From NCBI GenBank assembly GCA_015520245.1, contig WAQM01000220.1, positions 1 to 6,968 of the forward strand: a DNA stretch of 6,968 nucleotides, in the 5' to 3' direction. The DNA comes from Pyrodictiaceae archaeon (GTDB taxonomy: Archaea > Thermoproteota > Thermoprotei_A > Sulfolobales > Pyrodictiaceae). Shown piece after piece: positions 1-5,064 of this stretch. Under the pieces are notes generated by a model. The model saw only the letters and a list, made by a program, of their open reading frames with translations, ran no database searches and was not told the DNA's origin. Made by a program: the position numbers and the translations under genes. Positions within the stretch are counted from its first letter, which is position 1, and each line of letters starts with the position of its first letter.

Positions 1-2
1 CG

Positions 3-875
3 GTGGACGTCTACTCCAGCCCCACGGTGGACCTTGTCGGCGAGGCTAGGAGGCCGGGGGGTCCCGGTTACTACGCCATGAGGGCGCTGAGCCTCCTCGA
101 CGACGTCGAGGTGCGCGCAAGGCTCTTCGGCTGCGGGCGGCTGGATGTCGGCGAGGTCAGCCCCTACAAGCTCCTCTTCGACGAGATAGAGCTCGAGGCG
201 GGCGACCCGATAACGTTCAACATAGACCTCCGCAGCGACGGCGCGAGGACGCTGAAGCTCATGAGCTCGTGCCAGAGGACCTCGACCGACGCGCGCGCGG
301 GCGACATAGCGATCGTCGCGCCCACGTACTGGGACATAAGCTTCGCGGTCGCCTGCAAGATCGCCAACAGCTACCGGACCGTCGTGGTCGACGTGCAGGG
401 GTTCTCCAGGCTGAACCTGGGCCGGGTCGCTAGCACCACCATGCTCACGAGGTTCGCCAAGTGTTCGTCGAGCCACACGCTAAGGGCCAGCATAGACGAC
501 GTGGGCATCACGGGGCTGGCGGAGGCCAGCAGGTACCTTGACGTGATCACCTTCAACGGGCTGCTCATAGTCGTCAACGATGGCGACTCGACGCACATAG
601 TGGAGCCCGTGAACGTGCTGCGCGACGTCCAGCCGGTAGGCGCGGGCGACATGTACGACGCGTTCCTGGCCCTCGCCATGTACGCGGGCTACGACCTCCT
701 GGACGCTGCCGTGCTCGCGCACGCGGCTACCGTCCGCGCGCTGCGGGGCGAGAGGCTCAAGTTCTTCTCGCTGGAGCGCGAGGCGTGGAGAGAGGTCCGG
801 GTGTTCTCGGTGCCCTCCCGGCGCGACCTGGGCTCGGTGATCAGCAGGCTCGTGCAGCGCCTCCCGGCGCCCTAG
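3..875 (+). CDS. PfkB-family carbohydrate/nucleoside kinase (5' end at window edge)
   Basis: Likely an ATP-dependent cytosolic kinase of the PfkB/ribokinase family that phosphorylates a sugar or nucleoside hydroxyl; the substrate cannot be told. Two family landmarks are visible. Near the N-terminus, SPTVDLVG followed by RPGGPGYYA (about residues 6-25) fits the first strand and the Gly-Gly substrate-binding motif. PVGAGDMYDAF at about 211-221 is the C-terminal PfkB signature, with GAGD (213-216) forming the anion hole and supplying the catalytic base Asp216. The 290 visible residues are close to the usual 300. The GTG at position 3 is the first codon that could be a start, but PfkB proteins normally have a few residues before the SPTVDL strand, so the true start probably lies outside the window. 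The stop TAG (873-875) interlocks with the stop of the opposing gene. The middle region is divergent, so the family call is good and the substrate unknown. Confidence 0.82.
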   Translation: MDVYSSPTVDLVGEARRPGGPGYYAMRALSLLDDVEVRARLFGCGRLDVGEVSPYKLLFDEIELEAGDPITFNIDLRSDGARTLKLMSSCQRTSTDARAGDIAIVAPTYWDISFAVACKIANSYRTVVVDVQGFSRLNLGRVASTTMLTRFAKCSSSHTLRASIDDVGITGLAEASRYLDVITFNGLLIVVNDGDSTHIVEPVNVLRDVQPVGAGDMYDAFLALAMYAGYDLLDAAVLAHAATVRALRGERLKFFSLEREAWREVRVFSVPSRRDLGSVISRLVQRLPAP

Positions 876-1264
876 CTCGCCACGCTCACCGACACCTCGC
901 CGCCGCCGTCGCCGCGCCCGCGTATGGGGGCCGCGGGGGGCTCCCGAGCCCCCGCGGGCAGGGCGGCGAGCGCCGAGGCCACGATCTCATGGGCCTGGGC
1001 AACCCTACCCTCGGCCACCACGACCCCATTCACCTGCACCGCCGGCTGCGCTGGCGGCATCACGTCAAGGCTGACGAAGTCCCACTCGACGGTGACGGGG
1101 ACCACCGTGACGACGAACCCTAGGTCCTCGAGTAGCTTAGCCGCCTTCAATGCCTCCTCGAACTGTTCCTCGGCCTCGACTCCCAGCCCCGCGTAGACGA
1201 CGATCTCTATGTCAACGTCCCTTGCCAGCCCCAAGAGGGGGACCCCCGGCCGAATGTAATCCAT
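872..1264 (-). CDS. Uncharacterised protein, thioredoxin-fold-like, without cysteines
   Basis: A 130-residue protein I do not recognise by name. Its predicted order is strand (DIEIVVYAG, about 18-26), long helix (EAEEQFEEALKAAKLLEDLG, about 30-49), strand (FVVTVVPVTVEW), then PAVQVNG-VVVAEG-RV and a final helix. This beta-alpha-beta ... Pro-beta-beta-alpha order is that of small thioredoxin-like (thioredoxin_3 / redox-active disulfide protein 2) domains, with the Pro of QPAVQVNG at the cis-Pro position. However, there is no cysteine anywhere, so it cannot be a dithiol oxidoreductase and would be a structural or ligand-binding relative. The last 25 or so residues are Gly/Pro/Arg-rich and probably disordered. 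ATG at 1262-1264 gives the listed start; an in-frame TTG at residue 11 sits closer to the fold and is preceded by a G-rich stretch, so it is an alternative. It is convergent with the PfkB gene, sharing CTAG at the two stops. The fold assignment is inference. Confidence 0.68.
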   Translation of the reverse strand: MDYIRPGVPLLGLARDVDIEIVVYAGLGVEAEEQFEEALKAAKLLEDLGFVVTVVPVTVEWDFVSLDVMPPAQPAVQVNGVVVAEGRVAQAHEIVASALAALPAGAREPPAAPIRGRGDGGGEVSVSVAS

Positions 1265-1277
1265 GGCTCGGGTTTGA

Positions 1278-1343
1278 GGGGGCTCGGGCAGGGTATGGCG
1301 CTAACAGGTTAGCCCGATGCCGTAGCGGAGAAGCTCCGCCCCC
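1278..1343 (-). other. Structured non-coding element upstream of the thioredoxin-like gene
   Basis: This stretch holds nested complementary segments: GGGGGC 1278-1283 with GCCCCC 1338-1343, TCGGGC 1284-1289 with GCCCGA 1312-1317, and GCGGAG 1325-1330 with CTCCGC 1334-1339 around a 3-nt loop. They can make a closing helix with two internal hairpins, though the first and third helices compete for 1338-1339. The element ends 13 nt before the ATG at 1264. It also contains the dyad GCTAAC-AG-GTTAGC (1300-1313), whose centre is about 42 nt upstream of that ATG, where a TATA box would be expected. It could therefore be a structured 5' leader, a small RNA, or a promoter/operator region. No known RNA family is recognised, and GC-rich DNA makes chance helices common. 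The strand is assigned by its position before the minus-strand gene. Confidence 0.3.
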
Positions 1344-1379
1344 GAAGCGACATGTAAGCCCGTTCCCTTAGGCCGCACC

Positions 1380-1438
1380 CAGCCGCGTTCAGCCGCGCGG
1401 TAGTACCCGGGCGCCCAGCCTACGCCACGGTAGCACCC
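1380..1438. repeat. Short direct repeats in the 1265-1503 spacer
   Basis: CAGCCGCG occurs at 1380-1387 and again at 1390-1397, ten bases apart. CGGTAGTACCC (1398-1408) recurs as CGGTAGCACCC (1428-1438), 10 of 11 matching, exactly 30 bases apart. The rest of 1344-1503 shows no convincing ORF and no canonical TATA box; the nearest weak A/T-rich patch is around GGTAACACTGATT (1456-1468). The repeats may be protein-binding sites or chance. Confidence 0.3.
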
Positions 1439-1503
1439 CTAGCTGATACGCTGGCGGTAACACTGATTGGGGGAGGCGGCCGCCGAGGGCGCGGGGGAGC
1501 CGC

Positions 1504-1737
1504 GTGGGCGACTACGTGGACCCCAGGCTGACGAGGGCCGTGGACAAGGCGGTAGAGGTGCTGCTGGAGCACGCCGGCGAGTGGAGCAGCGACATAGACG
1601 CCTACTGGCTGCTGGTCAAGCACGAGGACCGGGTGGGCGTCCCCGTGATATACGAGATCGTGCGCGAGGCCGTGGAGAGGGCGCGCGTGATCCTCCAGCA
1701 GCGGGGCAGGGCCGAGGCGGAGGTCGTGACCGCCTAG
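1504..1737 (+). CDS. Small uncharacterised alpha-helical protein (77 aa)
   Basis: I do not recognise this protein. It is 77 residues, has no cysteine, and looks almost entirely helical: an amphipathic helix around DPRLTRAVDKAVEVLLEHAG (6-25), a central DIDAYWLLVKHEDRVGVP segment (30-47) and a charged helix IYEIVREAVERARVILQQRG (49-68). It has no signal peptide or membrane segment, so it is probably cytosolic. GTG 1504 is the first possible start after the in-frame TGA at 1444-1446, and GGGGGAG at 1493-1499 could act as a ribosome binding site, although such G-rich runs are common here. Its stop TAG (1735-1737) interlocks with the stop of the opposing 93-aa gene. Its coding reality rests on the natural amino-acid composition and helical periodicity; the other-frame ORF over it is Gly/Arg/Ala-rich and looks like a shadow. 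Confidence 0.62.
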   Translation: MGDYVDPRLTRAVDKAVEVLLEHAGEWSSDIDAYWLLVKHEDRVGVPVIYEIVREAVERARVILQQRGRAEAEVVTA

Positions 1738-2015
1738 CCGGCCGGCGGGAACACAAGCACCCTCTCGGCCCGCGCGAGCGCCTCGCGCAGCACGCCGAGG
1801 ACCTCCTCCGTCGAGTCGGGGCAGGCTATGGACGCGTTGACCTGCACGCAGAGCCTACCTGTGAGCCCGTCCCTGAACACGGTCGCGCCGAACATCAGGC
1901 CCTGCAGGTGGACCAAGCGGGCCGAGCCCTCGCGCAGCCTCCTGACTATCTCCTCGGCCGTCACCTCCTCGGGCCTCAGCCTCACGATCTCGGCCACGGC
2001 CCTCGCCCGCTCCAA
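1734..2015 (-). CDS. Small uncharacterised protein (87-93 aa)
   Basis: I do not recognise this protein. It appears to be alpha + beta: an N-terminal helical part (EEVTAEEIVRRLREG, 16-30), a central run LVHLQGLMFGATVFRDG (34-50), a strand RLCVQVNASIACP (54-66), a helix STEEVLGVLREALARA (68-83) and a closing strand RVLVFP. It has two cysteines, C56 and C65. The listed start is TTG 2015, just after an in-frame stop. GTG at 1995-1997 (residue 7) is a better fit if the TTAAAA/TTTTAA box at 2032-2037 is its promoter: 1997 lies about 38 nt from the box, like the other genes here, whereas 2015 is only about 20 nt away. It would then share the spacer with the divergent glyA. Its stop (1734-1736) interlocks with that of the preceding + strand gene. 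Cytosolic, function unknown. Confidence 0.65.
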   Translation of the reverse strand: MERARAVAEIVRLRPEEVTAEEIVRRLREGSARLVHLQGLMFGATVFRDGLTGRLCVQVNASIACPDSTEEVLGVLREALARAERVLVFPPAG

Positions 2016-2031
2016 CCCCTAGCGGGTTAGG

Positions 2032-2037
2032 TTAAAA
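2032..2037 (+). promoter_or_regulatory. TATA-like box before glyA (possibly bidirectional)
   Basis: TTAAAA stands out in a GC-rich spacer, centred about 40 nt before the GTG of glyA. With the usual archaeal spacing of about 26 nt to the transcription start, this gives a leader of about 14 nt that still contains GGTGG (2063-2067), a partial match to the archaeal Shine-Dalgarno GGAGGTGA. On the other strand the same bases read TTTTAA, about 38 nt from the GTG at 1997, so the box may serve both divergent genes. Confidence 0.55.
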
Positions 2038-2074
2038 GCTAGCGCTACTGCATCATCACAGCGGTGGCCGCTCA

Positions 2075-3382
2075 GTGCACCACGAGCTCCTCTCAAGGCT
2101 CCCTAACGACGTGGCTTCAGCACTGGAGCTCGTGCTCAAACATAATAGGTGGAGGCTCCTCGAGGCTGTGAACCTCATCGCCAGCGAGAACGTCATGAGC
2201 CCCCTGGCCTGGATGGCCTACATGAACGACATGATGCACCGCTACGCCGAGGGCAAGCCCTTTAAACGCTATTACCAGGGCACGCGCTTCGTTGACGAGC
2301 TAGAGGTGATGGCCAACAAGCTGCTCGGCGAGCTGCTGGGCGGGGCGCTGGTCGACGTGCGCCCCATAAGCGGCACGGTGGCCAACGCGGCCGCGTTCAG
2401 GGCGCTGGCGGGCTGCGGGGCCAAGGCGCTGATAGCCCCCGTCCAGGCGGGAGCCCACGTTAGCCACACCAAGTTTGGGACTCTCGGCGCGCTGTGCATA
2501 GACCACATAGAGCTCCCCTACGACGAGGAGAACATGAACGTGGATGTAGACCGGGCGCTGAAGGTCATAGAGGAGGTGAGGCCCGCCTTCGTCGTGCTGG
2601 GCGGTAGCGTGTACCTGTTCCCGCACCCGGTCAAGGAGCTAGCCGAGGCCGCGCACAGCGTCGGCGCGAAGCTGGTCTACGACGCTGCACACGTTCTGGG
2701 CCTCATAGTTGGCAAGAGGTGGAGGAACCCACTAGACCACGGAGCTGACGTGGTGACCGCGTCGACCCACAAGACGTTCCCGGGGCCCCAGGGCGGCCTG
2801 GTGGCCACGAGGGACGAGGGGCTCTACAAGGCGCTCGGCCGCGCTATATTCCCGCTGTTCGTGAGCAACCACCATCTCCACAGGATCCCGGCCCTCATCG
2901 TGACCGCCCTGGAGATGAAGTACTTCGGCGAGGCCTACGCCGACCAGGTGGTGCGCAACGCGCGCAAGCTGGCCGAGGCGCTGGCGGCCGAGGGCTTCAA
3001 CGTGGTCGCCGAGCACCTAGGTTACACGCGCAGCCACCAGGTCCTCCTGGACGTGCGCAGGCACGGCGGCGGCGCCAAGGTCGCCGAGATGCTCGAGAGA
3101 GCCAACATCATCGTCAACAAGAACCTGCTACCCCACGACCCGCCCGACGCCATAAAGAACCCGAGCGGCATAAGGATCGGCGTCCAGGAGGTCACCAGGT
3201 TCGGCATGAGGGAGCAGGAGATGGAGGAGATAGCGAGGTTCATGCGCGAGGTGGTGATCGACGGCAAGGACCCAGCCAAAGTCGCCGAGAAGGTGAGGGA
3301 GTTCCGGGCTCAGTTCACGAAGGTCAGGTACACGTTCGACGTGGACGTGATCGTTGACGGCAGGCTGCCGCTGCTCGTGTGA
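2075..3382 (+). CDS. glyA: Serine hydroxymethyltransferase
   Basis: PLP-dependent fold-type I enzyme that interconverts serine and glycine while moving a one-carbon unit to or from a pterin cofactor, in archaea a methanopterin- or sulfopterin-type compound rather than classical folate. Clear landmarks: [11 protein letters not shown] (33-43), [21 protein letters not shown] (57-77), [14 protein letters not shown] (95-108), H128 in AGAHVSHTK placed to stack on PLP, D203 and H206 in VYDAAHV, and the PLP-binding lysine K233 in [14 protein letters not shown]. The 435 residues match archaeal GlyA length. GTG 2075 is the first start after an in-frame TAA at 2033-2035, and it is preceded by GGTGG (2063-2067) and a TATA-like box at 2032-2037. 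It is apparently monocistronic: a 140-bp spacer separates it from the next gene. Cytosolic. All expected catalytic residues are present. The pterin type is inferred from lineage. Confidence 0.97.
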   Translation: MHHELLSRLPNDVASALELVLKHNRWRLLEAVNLIASENVMSPLAWMAYMNDMMHRYAEGKPFKRYYQGTRFVDELEVMANKLLGELLGGALVDVRPISGTVANAAAFRALAGCGAKALIAPVQAGAHVSHTKFGTLGALCIDHIELPYDEENMNVDVDRALKVIEEVRPAFVVLGGSVYLFPHPVKELAEAAHSVGAKLVYDAAHVLGLIVGKRWRNPLDHGADVVTASTHKTFPGPQGGLVATRDEGLYKALGRAIFPLFVSNHHLHRIPALIVTALEMKYFGEAYADQVVRNARKLAEALAAEGFNVVAEHLGYTRSHQVLLDVRRHGGGAKVAEMLERANIIVNKNLLPHDPPDAIKNPSGIRIGVQEVTRFGMREQEMEEIARFMREVVIDGKDPAKVAEKVREFRAQFTKVRYTFDVDVIVDGRLPLLV

Positions 3383-3413
3383 GCCGGGCGGCACCGCGCG
3401 AGCGAGTGGTTTA

Positions 3414-3459
3414 CGGGGGGCAAGTCCCCGGCCTTCACGCGCCCCCGGGTGCGGGGGCG
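3414..3459. other. Pair of GC hairpins in the glyA-cinA spacer
   Basis: The 140-bp spacer 3383-3522 has no ORF. It contains CGGGG (3414-3418) pairing with CCCCG (3426-3430) across a 7-nt loop, and a strong 7-bp G/C stem CGCCCCC (3440-3446) with GGGGGCG (3453-3459) around a 6-nt loop. Further GGCGGG (3463-3468) / CCCGCC (3485-3490) pairing is possible. No T-run follows, so this is not a typical archaeal terminator; it could be 3' UTR structure of glyA, leader structure of the next gene, or chance in GC-rich DNA. Confidence 0.3.
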
Positions 3460-3511
3460 TCGGGCGGGCGGCGCGCCAGGCTCACCCGCCGGGCCGCCAC
3501 CCTATAAACCC

Positions 3512-3516
3512 GGTGA
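3512..3516 (+). promoter_or_regulatory. Ribosome binding site of the CinA-like gene
   Basis: GGTGA matches the core of the archaeal Shine-Dalgarno GGAGGTGA and ends 6 nt before GTG 3523. An in-frame TGA at 3514-3516 overlaps it, so GTG 3523 is the earliest possible start. This site supports that start over reliance on the TATAAA at 3503-3508, which is too close. Confidence 0.5.
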
Positions 3517-3522
3517 GAGGCC

Positions 3523-4293
3523 GTGGCCCCCACGGCGTGGATCATCAACATCGGCACCGAGCTGACGATCGGTAGGATCGTGAACAGCAACGGGGCGTGG
3601 CTCGCGCGGGAGCTAACGCTGAGGGGGGTCAGGGTGCGCAGGATAGTCTGCGTGCCCGACGATGAGCGCGAGGTGGTCGACGTCGTGAGGCAGGCCCTCG
3701 GGTCCAGCGACATAGTTATCACCACCGGAGGGCTGGGCCCCACCCCGGACGACAGGACCGCCGAGTTCATCGCCAAGGCGCTCGGCGTAGAGCTGGTGCT
3801 GCACCCGGAGGCGCTCAGGATGGTCGAGGAGAAGTACCGGGCCGCCGGCCTCGAGCTGACCGAGGACCGGGTGAAGATGGCCAAGCTCCCGCGGGGCGCC
3901 AGGCCCATACCCAACGAGGTCGGCACGGCGCCCGGCATACACGTTGAGGTCGGGGGTAAGCACCTCTTCGCGCTGCCCGGCGTGCCGAGGGAGATGGAGG
4001 CGATGTTCAGGAGCTACGTGCTGCGCGTCCTGGAGCCGCTGCTGCCCAGGCTGTGCGTCGTCGAGGACGGCCTGCCGGTCGTGGGGGTACCCGAGTCCAC
4101 GCTGGCCCCCCTGCTCAAGGAGGCACAGCGGCTCTGCACCGACTGCTACATCAAGAGCCACCCCATGGGGGAGGAGCTCGGCAGGCCCTACATAGAGGTT
4201 AAGGTCATGGCCTCGGCCCCCACGTGCGACGAGGCTAGAGCCAAGGTGGGCCGGGTGCTTGAGTACCTCAGGTCGAGGGTGCGCCCGGGGTGA
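3523..4293 (+). CDS. CinA/MoaB-fold molybdopterin-binding-domain protein
   Basis: Archaeal stand-alone version of the CinA N-terminal (MoCF_biosynth) domain, often annotated as nicotinamide-mononucleotide-deamidase-related. In bacterial CinA this part is associated with ADP-ribose pyrophosphatase activity and the C-terminal domain with NMN deamidation. Here 256 residues hold only the N-terminal region and its small extra domain; no deamidase domain follows. Landmarks: WIINIGTELTIGRIVNSNG (6-24), TTGGLGPTPDDRTAE (67-81, the phosphate/pterin-binding Gly-rich loop with acidic residues), NEVGTAPGIH (131-140) and LPGVPREM (151-158), followed by an alpha/beta tail with C205, C208 and SHPMGEELGRPYIEVKV (212-228). 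The start GTG 3523 is the first after an in-frame stop and has GGTGA 6 nt upstream. Its stop overlaps the start of the next small membrane-protein gene (GTGA), suggesting coupled translation. Cytosolic. Family call firm; substrate not determinable. Confidence 0.9.
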   Translation: MAPTAWIINIGTELTIGRIVNSNGAWLARELTLRGVRVRRIVCVPDDEREVVDVVRQALGSSDIVITTGGLGPTPDDRTAEFIAKALGVELVLHPEALRMVEEKYRAAGLELTEDRVKMAKLPRGARPIPNEVGTAPGIHVEVGGKHLFALPGVPREMEAMFRSYVLRVLEPLLPRLCVVEDGLPVVGVPESTLAPLLKEAQRLCTDCYIKSHPMGEELGRPYIEVKVMASAPTCDEARAKVGRVLEYLRSRVRPG

Positions 4294-4505
4294 GGCGGGG
4301 CCGCTGCAGCCTGGGCCGCATGCTGGCCGTGTACAACGCCATCCTGATCCCGATAGCGGGCGCCTCGATCTACGTGGCCGTCCTCGGCGCCTCGGCTGCC
4401 GACCTCTACGTGCTGGCCGCCGGCGTGGGCCTAACCGTGGCCTCGCCCTACCTCGCCCTGCCGCCAGCTATTAAGATCTTAAGGCGGTACTGCAGATGGA
4501 CTTAG
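4290..4505 (+). CDS. Small two-helix membrane protein
   Basis: A 71-residue hydrophobic protein of unknown function. Two membrane segments are apparent: about 12-34 (LAVYNAILIPIAGASIYVAVL region) and about 38-60 (ADLYVLAAGVGLTVASPYLAL region), joined by a very short ASAAD turn, so both ends lie on the same side. Basic residues flank both ends (RRGR at the N-terminus, KILRRYCR at the C-terminus), which by the positive-inside rule puts both termini in the cytoplasm with a hairpin in the membrane. GTG 4290 overlaps the TGA of the CinA-like gene by 4 nt (GTGA), implying translational coupling; ATG 4320 (residue 11) is an alternative start right at the first membrane segment. The T-rich stretch 4523-4530 after the stop may help end transcription. 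No family recognised; the pairing with the CinA-like gene is positional only. Confidence 0.72.
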   Translation: MRRGRCSLGRMLAVYNAILIPIAGASIYVAVLGASAADLYVLAAGVGLTVASPYLALPPAIKILRRYCRWT

Positions 4506-4522
4506 CAAGGCGGGGAGCCTAG

Positions 4523-4530
4523 TTTATTTT
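4523..4530 (+). promoter_or_regulatory. TATA-like box / T-rich stretch before the Fe-S assembly gene
   Basis: TTTATTTT is the most A/T-rich stretch in this part of the window, centred about 42 nt before ATG 4568. With normal archaeal spacing this gives a leader of about 16 nt. It also follows the preceding stop (4505) by 17 nt and is T-rich, so it may double as the terminator of the upstream pair. It lies between GGCGGG (4509-4514) and CCCGCC (4538-4543), which could pair and place the T-rich segment in a loop. Confidence 0.5.
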
Positions 4531-4567
4531 CTCCCAGCCCGCCCTAAGCTAGCTAGGGTCCAAGCCC

Positions 4568-4951
4568 ATGGGCGGCCGCGCCCCTCTTGACAAGGAAGCC
4601 GTGAAGAGGAAGGTCATCGAGGCGCTCAAGACGGTCTATGACCCTGAGATACCGGTGAACGTGTGGGACCTCGGCCTGGTCTACGACATCAACGTGGACG
4701 ATGAAGGCAGGATAACCATAGTCATGACGCTGACGGCGCCTGGCTGCCCGGTCGCGGGTTTCGTGGCGATGCAGGCCGAGGAGGCCGTAAAGCACGCCGT
4801 GCCCGAGGCCAAGGAGGTCCACGTGGAGATAACGTTCGACCCGCCGTGGGATCCGCGCCGCGTCACCCCCGAGGGCAGGCGCATGCTCAAGGAGATATTC
4901 GGCTACGACGTGGTCGAGGAGTGGATTAGGAGGACCGAGCAGGGCTGGTAG
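4568..4951 (+). CDS. MIP18/SufT-family (DUF59) Fe-S cluster assembly factor
   Basis: A small cytosolic protein of the MIP18/PaaD/SufT family, which helps mature or deliver iron-sulfur clusters to client proteins. The family core is clear in 127 residues: [22 protein letters not shown] (19-40, with DPEIP at 25-29 and D34), the central strand [14 protein letters not shown] (49-62) with the conserved cysteine C60 in PGCP, and [20 protein letters not shown] (84-103), the usual VxFDPPW segment. The tail 104-127 is helical and charged. ATG 4568 is the first start after an in-frame TAG at 4550-4552. The predicted leader is short and has only a weak AGGGT site, so initiation may lean on a near-leaderless mode. 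It appears to be transcribed alone: its own TATA-like box lies upstream and another promoter precedes serS downstream. Hyperthermophilic archaea rely heavily on Fe-S enzymes. Assignment firm; the client proteins are unknown. Confidence 0.93.
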   Translation: MGGRAPLDKEAVKRKVIEALKTVYDPEIPVNVWDLGLVYDINVDDEGRITIVMTLTAPGCPVAGFVAMQAEEAVKHAVPEAKEVHVEITFDPPWDPRRVTPEGRRMLKEIFGYDVVEEWIRRTEQGW

Positions 4952-4956
4952 CCGGC

Positions 4957-5008
4957 GGTGAGGCTCCAAGCTGGCAGCTGACCCGTGATGAGGGGACCAC
5001 CACGCCGA
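4957..5008 (+). ncRNA. Candidate C/D-box guide sRNA
   Basis: In the spacer before serS the order C-D'-C'-D of archaeal 2'-O-methylation guide RNAs can be drawn: a weak C box GGTGAGG (4957-4963), a 14-nt guide, a perfect D' box CTGA (4978-4981), a 3-nt spacer, a perfect C' box GTGATGA (4985-4991), a 13-nt guide (4992-5004) and a degenerate D box CCGA (5005-5008). Total length of about 52 nt and both guide lengths fit the class. Two of four boxes are exact and two are degraded, so this is only a candidate. I could not assign an rRNA or tRNA target. Confidence 0.3.
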
Positions 5009-5020
5009 GCCGGACCAGGC

Positions 5021-5026
5021 TTAAAG
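5021..5026 (+). promoter_or_regulatory. TATA-like box before serS
   Basis: TTAAAG in a GC-rich context (GGC-TTAAAG-GGCC), centred about 41 nt before ATG 5065. The predicted transcription start is near 5050, which leaves a leader of about 15 nt and excludes the upstream GTG at 5041 as the start. The spacing matches that of the glyA and Fe-S assembly genes. Confidence 0.55.
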
Positions 5027-5064
5027 GGCCTCCATGGGCGGTGCTACACGCGCGGGAAGCCGGT

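Noticed and set aside
924..1196. 90-codon + strand open frame opposite the thioredoxin-like gene
   Set aside because: Ser/Thr/Ala/Pro-rich product with no structure pattern; the minus strand gives the more protein-like sequence and the interlocked stop.
1467..2030. 187-codon + strand open frame across the two small unknown genes
   Set aside because: Its product is almost entirely Gly, Arg, Ala, Pro and Gln, typical of a wrong frame in GC-rich DNA, while the two genes I kept have normal composition and balanced secondary structure.
2053..2059. GTGATGA C box on the minus strand before the 93-aa gene
   Set aside because: No CTGA box at a workable distance and no C'/D' partner, so a guide RNA cannot be drawn here.
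3503..3508. TATAAA as the promoter of the CinA-like gene
   Set aside because: Too close to the only possible start; normal spacing would begin the transcript inside the coding sequence. Kept only as an anomaly.
3383..3522. Possible tRNA or other known structural RNA in the glyA-cinA spacer
   Set aside because: No T-loop consensus (GGTTCRANTCC), no cloverleaf arms, and no SRP or RNase P RNA core motifs; only simple GC hairpins.
3613..4161. 182-codon open frame antisense to the CinA-like gene
   Set aside because: Low-complexity product opposite a gene with clear family motifs; shadow.
5041..5064. GTG 5041 as the serS start
   Set aside because: Adds eight residues (VLHAREAG) before the conserved N-terminus and lies upstream of the transcription start predicted from the TATA-like box at 5021-5026.
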